A stretch of DNA of 64,000 bases from Amyloporia xantha (GCA_036971615.1 JAYKKR010000036.1:186001-250000), one strand, 5' to 3'. Positions 33,931-46,224 are shown, counted from the stretch's first letter. Notes: generated by a model from the sequence alone, not told the origin. Translations and numbers: made by a program.

Positions 33931-36546
33931 GTGCCTGTGTCGATTGAGAGCAGAACTAAGTACGGTGAACCGTCTTCCAGCGCCTTCAAAGCAGGTGAGT
34001 CGGACTGTAGAATCATGTAAGGACTTATGATATATAGTGCCTCTGGCCTCAAGCCGCGAGGATCAGTCTCAGGCCAAGCAGGAGAAGCGCTCGAGTAGGG
34101 CGTGCAGCTGTAAGCCAAGATGAATCGATCATCTGGACGGGTATCGGACACTTATAAGGAAGGTGAGTATGTTCGATTGTATGCAACATCCGGAAATTGA
34201 CTGTATGTTTGGTCATCCTACTGCACAAATTTCACACTCTGCGTGGAACTCTGGATGGAGAAGTAATATGTAGATGTACAGAAATTACGCAGAACGTCAT
34301 CCCAGAAATCATCAGTACCAGCACACAATCCGGTATATTTCCGTTATCACAAATATCAATTCCTATGTTTCCTTCGTTCTGACAAGAAGTAATTACATTC
34401 AAGTATGTCATTTATCTCATCCAGCATTGCCTACGTCATATAGAACCAGCTTCGAAGCAACCGTTGATATGATGGCGCTAAGCATGATGTATGATGACTG
34501 GACGGGAAGATCAATCGAGCGTGGGCAGAGGCTGAATGCGCCAAAGCCACGGACGAGGCTTCCATTTAGGTTCGGTCGACTCAGGTTCCTCCTTCGAGTC
34601 TACCTCAGATCGGTTGGAATTGGTTCCATCCGCGGTAAAGAGGTCGATAACCTGAACCTAGAAGAATATGAATATTTTTCTTAGCCTCTTCTGTGTGCCG
34701 CGACAACATAAACGCACCTGGCTGTGAGGCTTACTATCAGTGAGAGTCCAAACCATTCGCGGCTGACCCCTAACAGCAATCCTCAAAAGTATTATCGGTT
34801 TACTGTAGTCTTTGATAGCACATTAGGATATAGCTCACATATATATGCCGTCGAGTTTGTCGTCATCTGGCGATGTCCGATCGCGTGCGGTCGAGAGAAT
34901 TTCCCAGTCCGAATATTCATCACCTGTTTCCGGCCCTGTACTCGGTACAACAGTGCCTTCTACAAAAAGCAAGTTATTTTGGCTAATAACTCGGCGAGGT
35001 TTTGTGTCCAAGGCTGCCGGGGACGAGATGTGGTAGGAGCCATTCGCTTGCTTTGCAATGAACCACTGCAGACATGCAGAAATCAACGACAAAGACAACA
35101 GCTCGAGAAACTCAGCGCCGTACGGAGGGAGGCTGTATGGCCGTGTTCAAAACCACCGGTGTCAACAGGTTTGGTCCTGCATCAGTAGCAGTGGGACGTT
35201 GATCGTCAGGAGCGATAGTAGCATAGAGCTGGTTGGTGATTTGGAACGTGCGCTCCGGAGGCGGAAGTGGCATTGTGAGTCAGGAATAGGAGGTCAAGAT
35301 AGATCATGGACGGAAGTGAAGCACTGCGGGTACATATGGGACGCTAGGGTGCTTCTATAGCCACGTTGACACAGCGATTGTACTCCGAGAATGGTGTCCA
35401 TAGCAGTGGTCCGTTTATGGATAAACAAATACAGTGTTGAGCTCCAGTTTCCATCGGCCAAATAAGATTTAATTTGCCAGTTTCCGGGATTTGCTGGATT
35501 CTCGGGCATCTCGGGCAGCAGTTGGAAACCAGAATGGAATCTGGCTCAAAGCTGCGCAGAAACCCTACTGTGGATATCCTCATCAGTATGTATCGCACGC
35601 GTTCTGGTGTGCTGTATGTCATGGTGGCTGCAAGAGGGCATGGAAGGAACCCTCGAAGAAGAAGTGAAGCCATCATGAGTGCAGTAGGTTTGTCGTTGAA
35701 AAGATGGACAAGCAGAAGCATTAAAAGGTGGCAAATTAAAGAACGCATATATCTTCGGGGAAGTACTTCCGCGAAAGAGATTGCGGGCATGACGGTTACA
35801 TTGTCGATAGCTCCAGGCTCTTCGTGATCGGACGTGGCAGGAGACTGCGGAAAACAGAAGAGTCGATAACAATGAGATCAATGAGGTCTGCGCGGCCTGC
35901 CACCGGGGCACCTCTCACTCGACTTACAAACAAGAGCACCATACAGGCAAGTTGACAACCGGGAAGAAGAGAACGTGCACAATCCTTCAAGTTCCGACAC
36001 GAGCTATTAGTAAGTAAAATCTGTCGAAGATGCGACCTACCTCTAAGTCATGAAAATCAAATAACTTATATCAGCGGCGATCATGGTCAAATGACGGTCT
36101 TTAGGTTCGGAGCGCTTGTTCTGCCACTGCCCCGCCTTTCCCCATGCCTTTCCCCGCCACGGTGACATTCCGGCGGTATCAACGAATCTAGACTTGGACA
36201 TCCTGCAGTCAAGTCCGAGTCTCGCCCTCTTTACAATTGAAATCGAAGAAGGTTCCGTCACCGAGAAGGGAGGTGGTGGTAAACTGTTCAATGACTCGGA
36301 CTAGGTTTCACGACAGCTTCGAATTCTCACTGGGAAGAGGAAGCTACTTAGATAGAGCGCATATGAACGCGATCTCGGCGTTTTTTGAACCACAGTAAGC
36401 GCTTGCACATGTACGCAATTAGGATTTCTTAGGTGAGCGAGTGGACAGACAAATCTGATAATTTGTTTGAAGTCGGGAATTCTCTAAATTTTCAGGTCTC
36501 GCCAGGTTCAATTAGCTCATATGTGAACTGAAGGGTTGAAACTTAC
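33931..36546. other. Gene-poor region upstream of the GH47 remnant
   Basis: About 2.6 kb with many short ORFs on both strands. Only the two-exon minus-strand reading at 35344-35990 is listed separately. Possible coding-like stretches at 34835-35098 (minus) could not be joined to it with confidence. Confidence 0.35.
35344..35990 (-). CDS. Possible small membrane or secreted protein, unrecognised
   Basis: Exon 1 (35928-35990) opens MKDCARSLLPGCQLACMVLL, signal-peptide-like. A GTAAGT...CGCAG intron (35845-35927, 83 nt) joins in frame to a 500-nt open stretch with hydrophobic SLICHLLMLLLVHLF. It stops at 35344. No family recognised and no supporting neighbours. It sits in a gene-poor, transposon-bearing area, so it may be chance or a degenerate gene. 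Confidence 0.22.
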
Positions 36547-36942
36547 TATGCGCAACCAATGACTCGGCACACCCCCAAGTCGGCACTTGTGTGATGCTAC
36601 ACTCGAACACAGCTGGATGTCTTGGATACTTCATACTTACACATATTTGAATATGCCTACCTTCACTTCGAGCTTGAATGAGAGGAAACGGTTGAGTATT
36701 CGAGGAGTCCCTTCTTTTCGATGATTCAAGGTTTTTGTCACGCCGGTCAGTCACTCGCCAGAGCCCTGCCGTGGCGGACTTCGTTCTGGCGCACGCATTT
36801 TGCCACCTGTGGCAAAAGCTACACTCGGACTTAAGAATGCCGAGCGGACTTCGAAGTCGGCGTAAGTGACAGTCCGTGACGACTGTGTTACTTTTGCGTT
36901 ACTGCCGACTAAGGGGGTGTGCCGAGTCGTTGGTTGCGCATA
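36547..36942. mobile_element. MITE with ~37-bp terminal inverted repeats and TA target duplication
   Basis: A 392-bp element (36549-36940). The left end TGCGCAACCAATGACTCGGC and the reverse complement of the right end TGCGCAACCAACGACTCGGC continue matching through ACACCCCC and, after a 1-base length difference, GTCGGCA. Both ends are flanked by TA (36547-36548 and 36941-36942), the duplication made by Tc1/mariner-type transposases. It has no transposase gene of its own. Inside are short repeats of CGGACTTCG-like sequence. Confidence 0.75.
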
Positions 36943-37583
36943 TGTAGTAGATGTTACGGCCATCGTACATTCTGTAGCTACGAATCAGAGACGTAGCAGG
37001 AGGCCGATCTCGATAATGTGGTAGTAGATAAGTATTCGCTAACTTCATCCACTGCCACACTTCAGAGAACATGATTGATGCTGCAATCGACTCCTACCCA
37101 TGAGCACATCGGTGTATCTGACAGGTATGCAATCCTCAGGTCTCACGGTGAAGCATATGTCTCTACTAGTAGTTCTCCGTGAACTATAACCACAGATTGC
37201 GTCCGCACAAGAGAATGAGCTTTCCATATGTCCGCTGTCCTGGTTCTTGACAGTATGCATTGCTTGGCATCTTGCACCAAATATGGTGTGTACCATTCTC
37301 AATTCAACGACGTGCTATTCATTACTGTCCAGTGTTCTCTTCTCGGACTTAGGGATAAGGTTCCGAAGACATAACACCGGTGAAGGTGTTCTATCCACAA
37401 CTTCTGGCATGAGCTCTTCTTAATCATACAACCTGACATGATGAGATTCTCAGAGTTTGTACGAAGATGGCTTTTCGACAGATATAACAGACATCAGTTA
37501 CAACGACTGGTATACATTTCCTCGTGCTCCATTTTTTCCTACAATATCCCGCTGTGTTGTCTGTCCTCAATCCTCCAGTCGAC
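36943..37583. other. Intergenic region between MITE and decarboxylase gene
   Basis: About 640 bp. A short ATG-initiated ORF at 37438, ending in a possible GTATAC donor, is out of frame with the decarboxylase, so it is more likely part of the 5' leader. Nothing else supported. Confidence 0.35.
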
Positions 37584-40500
37584 ATGTCTTCTGGCCAAGA
37601 CGTTTCCTATGCTTATCCTGGTATCATTGACAAGGCTATCGGAGCTTGGTTCCTAGGGCCCAAGTTCGAAAATCATGCCGTCTTTGAGGAACAAGTGAGG
37701 AAGATTGTCAGATATTTCAAGCATGGCCGCGACACATATTTCCCTAATGATGCGGTATGTCATTGCCCGCCTCGATGATATTGATGTGCTCATTGTTTTG
37801 CTGTCACAACACAACGTAGCCATTCATCACGAAAGACATTATGCAATCCCAAGATTACAAGACCTCAGTGGACAAACTCGATCAAGTCGTCGAGTATTTG
37901 TCTATACTTCTCGCCCATCACTCAGTTCCTATCTCGTCGCCTCGCTATGCCGCCCATGTAGTAGGGGATACCTCTCTGCCTGCCGTTGTGGGCTACATTC
38001 TTGGCATGCTTTACAATCAGAACAATGTCTCGCCAGAGATTAGCCCTCTCACGGGCGCGATAGAGTATGTTGTGGGGCAAGACTTGTGTCGGATGCTTGG
38101 GTTTGCCACAATCGCCGACAAGAAAGGTCGTGAAAACGACCCTGAAATAGTGGGGTGGGGACATGTCACTTGTGATGGCTCCGTTGCTAACTACGAGTCT
38201 ATGTGGTGCGTACAATTTCCATCTTTCCGGTATTGCGCAAACACTGACGTTTCCATCTCATAGGGTTGGTGAGTGGATCCTTCACTGTGAGTTCATGCGA
38301 ATTCAATCACAAATTGTCTTGCAGCTCGCAGCATTAAGTTTTACCCACTTTCTCTATTGCTCGCCATAACCGAGGGGAATCTCAAATTCGTCAGCTCTAC
38401 ATTCTCGGTCAAAACCACGGGTAGTGGAGGTGAAAAGCTCTATGTCCGCTGCTCATCATGGGAGCTACTCAACCTCAAACAAAATGTGATTCTTGGGCTT
38501 GCCGCTAAGTTAACGGAGAAATTTGGAATTTCATTAGATTATATTGAGCAGTCCATGAAGCCATATCTCGCTCAGACTATGGGCAAGGACGAGTTAGAGA
38601 GACGTTTCAAAATCAAGTCACCCAAATACTTCGTCTCAATCACGAAGCATTACTCGATTAATAAAGGAGCAAGTACGTCTTCTCATTCTTGTAGCTGCTG
38701 TTTTTTGAGGTTCTGATTGATGGTGCACGTCATAGATATCCTCGGAATAGGTGAAGGAAATCTCGTTGATATTGACATCGATAACCATGCACGAATGGAC
38801 ACGAAAGACCTGTTCAAGAAGTTGGAACAATGCATCGAAGAACGTATCGCGGTGTATGGCGTCTTGTCTATTATGGGCACCACTGAGCATGGCGCAGTAG
38901 ACCCCCTGGACGAGATTCTGCACATCCGCGACAAGCTGGAGGCGGATCGAGGTGTCTCATTCTTGGTTCATTGCGACGCAGCATGGGGCGGATATTTCAC
39001 TTCCATCCTTCGTGATCCCCCGAAGCACTGGGATGGTCCCAATCCTGATTCTGGCTTCATTCAAAAGCCACTCTTGCCTTATACGAAAACACAACTCGAT
39101 GCCATGAGACACGCCGACACTGTTACAATCGACAGCCACAAGTCCGGATATTGTCCCTATCCCGCTGGCGGCTTGTGCTATCGCGATGACCGTATGCGTT
39201 ACTTGATCACGACGACCAGTCCTTATATCAACACAACGGGCGAGGGTGTCGAGGCCATGGGGACATACGGCCTCGAGGGAAGGTAACTGTCTATTCGTGC
39301 TGATGGTATGATGTGCTGAGACGGAAAATTTAGTAAACCCGGAGCATCGCCCCTAGCCGTGTGGGTATCGAATATGGTTCTCGGACTTCACACGGGTGGA
39401 TACGGAAGCCTGCTGAGTCAAGCTATACTCACCGGAGTAAGGGTACGTCTGTATCGTCCTTCTTGACTTCTATTTCTAAGACTCCAGTTCTAGTATTACA
39501 CCCTGTGGTTGAACGTTTCACGCAAGTCAAAGCTACTATATGTCACTCCATTCGTTATGCTGCCTGTCGAAGAAAACGCCAACCATGACTCCAAGCTAGT
39601 CGATAAAGAGAAGGCCAGATTGATGGAGTGTATCCTTCGTCCTTCGTGCAAAGATGTCATCCAGGACAAAGATACCATGGACACCATTCGAACGATTGGT
39701 TCTGATCTCATGATCAACACCTTTTCATGCAATTTCATGCTTTCCAATGGCGAATTCAACAAGGATGTCACTGAAGCAAATTTCCTCAACCAACGTATCT
39801 ATGAGAGGTTATCTATACGTATGGTCACCGACGACATCAACCAGAAGCCGCTCATTCTCGTTGGGACGATATGGGAGCAGGCGTTGTATAAGCAGTGCCT
39901 GACGAAGTTCAAGGAGCGACTCCATCTTGACCCCCGTGACCCGACGGATTTGCATGCATTCTCCAACGTCGCGATGTCTCCATTTGTCACGGACAACTTG
40001 ATGGGTACCGTTGGCGAAGCCTTCCTGACAATAGCTGAGGAGGAAGCACGGGTTCGTATCTCACGCCGCGTTGAAAAATCATGTGCTTGATGTGCTCAAA
40101 TCAAAAATACAGAATTGCCAGGAACGCGTGGAGATCAAGCCAGCGTACCACGGTTTCATCATGCAAGGAACGGACCGGCTATATCTTGTGTACCTACCGA
40201 TGCTGCACGTTGGGCGTCATCGTCAACAGTTGATCGTCACCGGCAAGCTACCTAAGGAGGCAATGAGCATCTATATCAAATGGAAGGAGGCGAAACCGAG
40301 TGCAACCTTCACTCTTCATACGTCAGACAGAGTTCTTCTCCAGAACATCCTCGATTCGGGATGCTGCGATGTGGACTTGACGCAAGATCTTCCGCACCTG
40401 CACGGGTCCGTATCCTTTCCAATAAGCTCTTCTCCACTCTGACTCAAATATCCATGCAACAGGGTCACCCATCGCAATCGCCTAACCAGGGTCAAACTCA

Positions 40501-41291
40501 CGGAAATCACAGTGGTCAAGCATCATTCCCTGGCGCCACGGCTTCTTAGCAGAGATTACCCTCCGTCCATGCTTTTCTACATATATGGCACTGCCCGCCA
40601 AATGCACGTCGACCATGTCCTGTTGAAGGCACCCAATGCCCAGCTCACGTCCAGTCAGGTGCAGTTGGCCCAGCCGCCATCAGACGAGCATTTAGCGAGG
40701 GGTTTAATCGCAGTCTTGGACGACATACATGAAGCAGCGATGCAGCCCTTCTCCGACAAACATATACCTGCATTCTTCAGAGCAGAGGCCACCTTCAAGG
40801 TAACCATCTACGTCGACCCATATCAATATGACAAGAGCCCGAATATCGACATCCATGGCTTGTGGACAAAACTGCAAGAAAGCAAGCCGATTTCGACGGG
40901 GCAGCTCGTGCTTGGGAAAGAGGCCTTCGTCGATGTCGTTCACATCAATCAAGAGACGGTCCCGGAAGTGGACATTATATACCACGGGCGCGAGTTATCT
41001 GTTCCTTCTTCCCTTCCAATCCCCGAGGAGGAACTGCCCTCGTCTCTTCTGACGAGTCTGAAGACCCTCATGGAGAAACCCGAGATTTCCCTGTCGCGAG
41101 ACATCGAGAATGCTGTGCTTTCTAGCAATCTTGCGGTCGGAGACTATAGGCTGGCTCCCAGGAACAAAGACGTTCCCAACGCCATTAGCGTAAGTCGATA
41201 CCTGATGGGGCAGCCGACCGACCCCATGGCTCGCAAGGTTGGGCTGCGCCAGCAATGGAGGGACGCATTCAGCGTTGTAGGTGGCAGATAA
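37584..41291 (+). CDS. Non-canonical aromatic L-amino acid decarboxylase (PLP, group II) with long C-terminal extension
   Basis: About 1,080 residues in nine or more exons. The first ~620 residues are a group II PLP decarboxylase: YPGIIDKAIGAWFLGPKFEN, GHVTCDGSVANYESMWVARS, KFYPLSLLLA, FLVHCDAAWGGYF (Asp and Ala of the PLP site) and the Schiff-base lysine block TIDSHKSGYCPYPAGGLCYR near residue 440. A further ~450 residues follow (LYLVYLPMLHVGRHRQQLIV, PPSMLFYIYGTARQMHVDHV, ending YLMGQPTDPMARKVGL). This two-part layout is that of the calcium-activatable decarboxylase described from Psilocybe cubensis (PcncAAAD) and of the tryptophan decarboxylase of Ceriporiopsis. A 5-nt exon at 38264-38268 is required to read SMWVARS. 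Met 37584 is the first in frame. Likely makes tryptamine or another monoamine; the substrate is inferred. Confidence 0.85.
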
Positions 41292-41703
41292 TCGAGGCAG
41301 GAGGTCGGACCTCTAGTGTAGGTCACAAATGAGCCCATAGTATTTCTTGAGGCACATAACAATGTCGCAAAGTGTTACACGAAATAGAATCAAGAGTATG
41401 CAGCGCTAGCGTGCAAAGACTTTGCCAAAGAATCGGTACCCGGAAGCACCTGTATGAGCGAGTACCTGCATCTGCGTGGCCTCGCCGAGGGGAATACTTT
41501 GAGTAACACAAAAGACACGAGCATCATGGTCCAGTGAGACGATACGGAGAATGACCAACATGGAATTCTGTGCGCCCGCCGCCAGGTCCAGTGTCCCGCC
41601 GCAGCCGACGTCGGGATTGACGTAAGCAAGCGCTCATCTCAACCATGACAAACCTCCGCGTTGCTATCTGTCGGTCTACCTGCGAGGAAGTCGATCCTCC
41701 AAA

Positions 41704-42303
41704 ATGCCAGACGGATCGTCAAACAATGCCTCCAAACCAACCACTTCTGCTCAATCACTTCCCCCAGGGATGGTCCTCGGACCTGACGGCAAGCCGTGCA
41801 AAATCTGTACCGCATTCCGCAACTGGAAACCGGCGACTGAGCAGAACCAAGCGCAGAACGGAAAACAGAAAGGTCGGGGGTCCACATCTGCCATGATGGC
41901 AGCTCTTGCATCTGGCAAGGGTTTCGCGCCCCAGCCAGAGACAGATACTCGCCCAGAACATTGCCCGCCAGATGTTGAGCAGCTCGGTCGAGCGACATGG
42001 ACCTTCCTCCACACGACGGCTGCATACTACCCGGAGCGCCCTACGCCGAACCAGCGAGCCAACATGCTCAGCCTCCTTCGCTCTCTCCCCATACTATACC
42101 CGTGCTCGCACTGTGCATCGCATCTCGAAACGAACGTCAAGGATCACCCGCCAGACGTGAGTGGAAGGGTCGGGCTGAGCAGATGGCTATGCGAGCGGCA
42201 TAACGACGTCAACGAGAGGCTAGGAAAAGACAAGTTCGATTGCTCGACTGAGAAGACGGACGAACGTTGGAAAGACGGCCCAGCTGATGGCAGTTGCGAT
42301 TAA
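41704..42303 (+). CDS. ERV1: FAD-linked sulfhydryl oxidase Erv1/ALR
   Basis: A single exon of 199 codons. N-terminal shuttle pair GKPCKICTAFRNW, then the Erv/ALR core PPDVEQLGRATWTFLHTTAA, RANMLSLLRSLPILYPCSHC (catalytic YPCxxC), WLCERHNDVNERLGKDKFDC and the Erv1-type end RWKDGPADGSCD. All expected Cys are present. Works with Mia40 in the mitochondrial intermembrane space to oxidise imported proteins. No intron is needed, unusual for this window. An upstream in-frame extension is not required. Confidence 0.93.
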   Translation: MPDGSSNNASKPTTSAQSLPPGMVLGPDGKPCKICTAFRNWKPATEQNQAQNGKQKGRGSTSAMMAALASGKGFAPQPETDTRPEHCPPDVEQLGRATWTFLHTTAAYYPERPTPNQRANMLSLLRSLPILYPCSHCASHLETNVKDHPPDVSGRVGLSRWLCERHNDVNERLGKDKFDCSTEKTDERWKDGPADGSCD

Positions 42304-44413
42304 TGCAAGGTGAGCAATGGATTTGATTTCTCCGGAACTTGCTGAACCCGGCAATCTGTTTATGTCGTAGCCGTTGTCTTCTCATTTTCGAAGGCGCTAT
42401 TTATACGGGAGAAAAATTCTGCATGTTGTACTGTGTCCACTACTCAATCATACCTCACTCCATATCGACTACTCTGAAAATGTCCGCGACTGGCTGAATT
42501 TGCCACAGCACATGTTACGTCAGTCTTCATTGTTCATTCTTACAATGCTTGCCTCGGGTTGGGGGTCGCGTTCTGCTCAGCGCTGGTAATTGCCGCGCGT
42601 TGGACCCTGATATACCGGCTAGTGTTCCCTTCCTTGGGCTTTACCGTTGCAATCTCCTGCTACCACAGCATCACTCTACACTTTTCAGATCGGCTTGTCT
42701 TTCAGTCCTTGCACTAATATCGCACAGTTGCAGCCGTACTTTGCGACCTTGGCCGTGAGGTCCGTACTTCCTATCGAAGTACGTGGACATAGTATCTACT
42801 CTTTGTCTAGCAGTCATCGGTCACCTGAGGGCTGCTTGCTCGTTTGTAGACGATGGTCATCCCAAGGATAGCTTAGAATACTGGCCCCGAGGTACGCTTT
42901 CCTATCTACCGGACATCGCAACGCAGCAACGAGACGGTCTTGGTCGGTCTATCAAGCCGTACGACATTAGCCGCGGATTTCGGATCTTGAGACATTGATG
43001 CGCATTCCTCTTGTTTGCGAGAGCGGAGATATTTGGTATGCGTATATTGTATCGTTTATACACGCGGTCTCGTGCACTGGCATGTATCTTGCCAATTTCT
43101 CCAGTGTGAGAGTCGCCAGCGACTACGTTTATCAAAACACGCGACGCGACATTTCATAGCAGTGCGACCCGCAACCGACTCTATAGCTTTTTGGAGACTT
43201 AGCTTCATGGATCAAGGAGGCATAAAGGCCAACCTACTGCCACCCCGTAAATAGTGTATGTGTCTGTATCATGCGCTGATGCAAGGAGGTGTAAGTCGAG
43301 GAATTTGTATATGCAAGAGAGAATCTACCGACGCATCTTTGAACAGACCTGAATATGAAATGTTTGAATGACAACAATTAGTACAGTGTTTATGACAGAA
43401 ATTCCAATGGGCTTTTTATACAGCAGGCGCGCGAGCCCGTCAATCCTGTCTAATTGTACTCCGACTCACCCGCAGGTTTTAGACTGATTTAGATCGACTA
43501 TTGTGGACTTTGCGTAGTGATTAGCTGCCAGGCTGGGTTATTGTGCGTGTCGTCTCGCTCTCTTGATTCAACAATAGCGTTCAATGTTGGCACGCTAGCT
43601 AGACGACCTCACAGTTGGCAATGATATTCACTATTGTTTCATTTTGCATAAATACACTCTTGTCGATGGCATTCCTATGATCCAAAACCTCGACACGCAC
43701 ATCTCACGTCCGCTCTTTACAAGGGAGACGACGGCAATCTTCATTCGCGCATTCTCAGGCTGTCTGTATTGATTATATCTAGGTAGTCGGTTCCGAGTCA
43801 GTTGTCTTTGCCCGCTGACTGTCTAATGAATCTGCGAAGCACACGCACAGAAAAAAGTGGCCACTGTGCTTTGAAAGGTGCCTACCGGGATTGGCTGTTC
43901 GGGAGGACTGCCGCCTTACTGCTTTGCTATGCGTTGTGATTGTAGAAGGGTTTACAATCACGACGCATAGCTGATCAGCAATGTTGGCGCTGTCGACATC
44001 AGACCCATCTCACGACGATAAACGAGCGGTCACTGAAAGAGGATGAGATTTTGAGATGATACCGAGAGGGTAAGGCTTCTATGATACTAAAGTGAAGATA
44101 GAAAACTTCGGTCGTCAGGCTTGGTATAATGGCCTATTTTACACAGAGCGATACCTTCCTCATCTATGCGGCGCAATATGACTGGGAAATTGGGATGTTC
44201 GTGTACATTGTGCAGTCAAATCTGTCGTCTTGCCTGCATTTTGCATGTATACATCAGCCATCACGGAAGAAGCGCACGAAGTACATCGTAGCCATATCAC
44301 TGCTCATATGTCACAAGCGACAAGACCGATCTTACAGAGAACAAATTCCATAGTAGTACAATATGCGTTGTGATTCGAAAAGGGTCGGGCGGAGTAAATC
44401 ACTGTCCTCATGG
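42304..44413. other. Gene-poor region with a hairpin repeat
   Basis: About 2.1 kb of short ORFs without motifs. Includes the hairpin at 43925-43971, described separately. No gene supported. Confidence 0.4.
43925..43971. repeat. 19-bp inverted repeat hairpin with 9-nt loop
   Basis: GCTATGCGTTGTGATTGTA and, after nine bases, its reverse complement with one mismatch (TACAATCACGACGCATAGC). A single arm recurs at about 44361 as TATGCGTTGTGATTCGAAAA, followed again by GGG. Too good for chance in one place, but no element could be built around it. Confidence 0.55.
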
Positions 44414-45873
44414 CTAGAAGGAATGATTTCCGCTGGCAAAGCCGACATCCACGTCGCGACGACAAGGTGGCGATGGACAGTCAAGCAACTGCATAGGAAG
44501 GTCGGTGTTGAGGTCGTTAGAAGAGATCTCCGAGGACGCGATGCCATTGTTGTCAGGCTGCGACATGACGGCAGGGTCGAAGGGGAAAGTGAGCAGGTCT
44601 AAGTAAGGACCAGTCACATCCCTCCACAGGAGACCATCCGGGAAGGCCCGTTGACGCTGCTCGTCCTCCTCATCAGAAAATGTGTGTAAACTCTGTTCTT
44701 CTGTAGCAGTACGAACAGGTCAGAAAATTCATTGGAACAGGGCACATTAGACGTAGTACCAATAATTACCTGCCAAATGAGCAGCTGTTATGTGCGCTTG
44801 AAAGGTACCGTCTGCAGTGGGTGGGTATGTGGGCCGTTTCACTGATTGCTCAGCATACACGGGACACCATACTTCCGTCTCAGTGGTGTTCTGCCAATAC
44901 GGGGTCCCCGAATCAGAGAGCTCCGAGTCGTGGACCAGAATATCAGGCGATTTGGAAAATGGAGAGACGTCGTATTGGTTACTATTCCAGTCCGAAGATG
45001 TTGACTCTGGGAATCCTGAAATAGTGTGGCCCAGGATTTGCCTTTGCTCTGTATTGTTACCACCCTCCTCTCCTCGTATAAGGTAGAAATGTAGAGTCTG
45101 CCAATAGGAGATAAGCCATTGCTCTGCTTGGATTGGCATGGCCGTAAGGCTATGAAGGAAGCTTCCACCGGAATGTGAATCTGTACATTGGTAGATCAGA
45201 ATGGCCAAGGGAAGCAGATACGGGAACGGGTTACCATAGGTGTGGCCGATGGAAGGACTATTGCTCGCCATAACGTTGTTGTCCGGGTCGTATAAACCGA
45301 GATGTTCTTGTGGAAGCGGCACCCGTGAATCGTTCGATGCAGCGCCGTGTTGCAGGCCTTCAGCAAAGTCGTACTGTACTGTATCAAATCGGATGCATTC
45401 CGTATTCACATGTGCATTGCAGAAGTGGGAACCTGTATTTTGATAGATTAATACAGTAAATAATACCACATCAAAGATTAGGTACCGCGGTGATGGACGT
45501 GAGATGGATCAACAGTCCTGAAATGCTCATACAATATTCCGTAGCCATGATGCCAGTTTCCAGCAAAACGTGAGAGTGAGCTCCAGAAAGGCATCCTATC
45601 CTGTAAACCACACTGGACTGGTATATTCCTTTAGCACAGCAGACTGACGGGATGCTCGAAATCACCACCAGTCAGGATGCGGGTAAGAAGTGCCGCAATC
45701 GTGCTGATACCTGAAGGGACGAATGGAAGATCTAGCAGTGACGGAGATGGAGCTAGACCTAGTACCGACCGCAGCGACAGGATCGACGGGCCTCCAGCGA
45801 AATCGGGTTGTGATGCAGTTGCAGCTACTTGCAGACACAAGACTTCCGGAAGGTTGTCCCAGTATTTCCCCAA
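44414..45873 (-). CDS. Unrecognised multi-exon protein
   Basis: Four or five exons that join in frame through clean GT-AG introns: VLGLAPSPSLLDLPFVPSGI, then MPFWSSLSRFAGNWHHGYGI, then SHFCNAHVNTECIRFDTVQY, then SFLHSLTAMPIQAEQWLISY, then an acidic C-terminal exon (LHTFSDEEDEQRQRAFPDGL) ending at 44414. The last exons hold a Ser/Asp/Glu-rich region and a possible partial zinc-finger-like spacing (FQAHITAAHL), though only one nearby Cys. No family recognised. The 5' end is unresolved: a Met at about 46045 starts an upstream exon-like stretch (MFTSTQMGWKRPVDSG), but its splice phase does not match cleanly. Could be a fast-evolving regulatory protein. Confidence 0.4.
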
Positions 45874-46200
45874 GATAGAATATATATATACGAAATCTTT
45901 AACGACGAAGACTCGACTCCAAAGAGAAGACGAATGTTAACATACCCCTGGTGACAGGGAGCGGACAAATCGTGACTTTGAAGCAGTGTAGATGTCTTCA
46001 TGCCACTATCAACCGGCCGTTTCCACCCCATTTGTGTGGAAGTGAACATTGCAGTTGGGAACAAAGGTAACCAGCGAAAGTAAAACGAAACACGCAGTGC
46101 ATCTGCGCCACTCTGGTCTGGGCCAGCCAATCACGGACAGAGCTCCCGATTGCCGGGAGTGTATGAATGTCTTACACGGCCAAAAGAGGCACGCCCCGAA

Positions 46201-46224
46201 AAAACATTAGACGAAAAGGGTGGG
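46201..46224 (+). repeat. 24-bp direct repeat, copy 1
   Basis: The exact 24-mer AAAACATTAGACGAAAAGGG plus TGGG recurs at 47190-47213. About 107 bp further on, GAGATGTCTGAAT also recurs downstream of copy 2, so a longer diverged unit is duplicated. Confidence 0.7.

Noticed and set aside
36547..36942. hAT or Harbinger origin of the MITE
   Set aside because: hAT elements make 8-bp and Harbinger 3-bp (TWA) duplications. Here only TA is duplicated, so Tc1/mariner-type fits better.
37438..37510. Upstream exon for the decarboxylase (MMRFSEFVRRWLFD)
   Set aside because: Its natural donor puts it out of frame with the Met at 37584. More likely a short upstream ORF in the leader.
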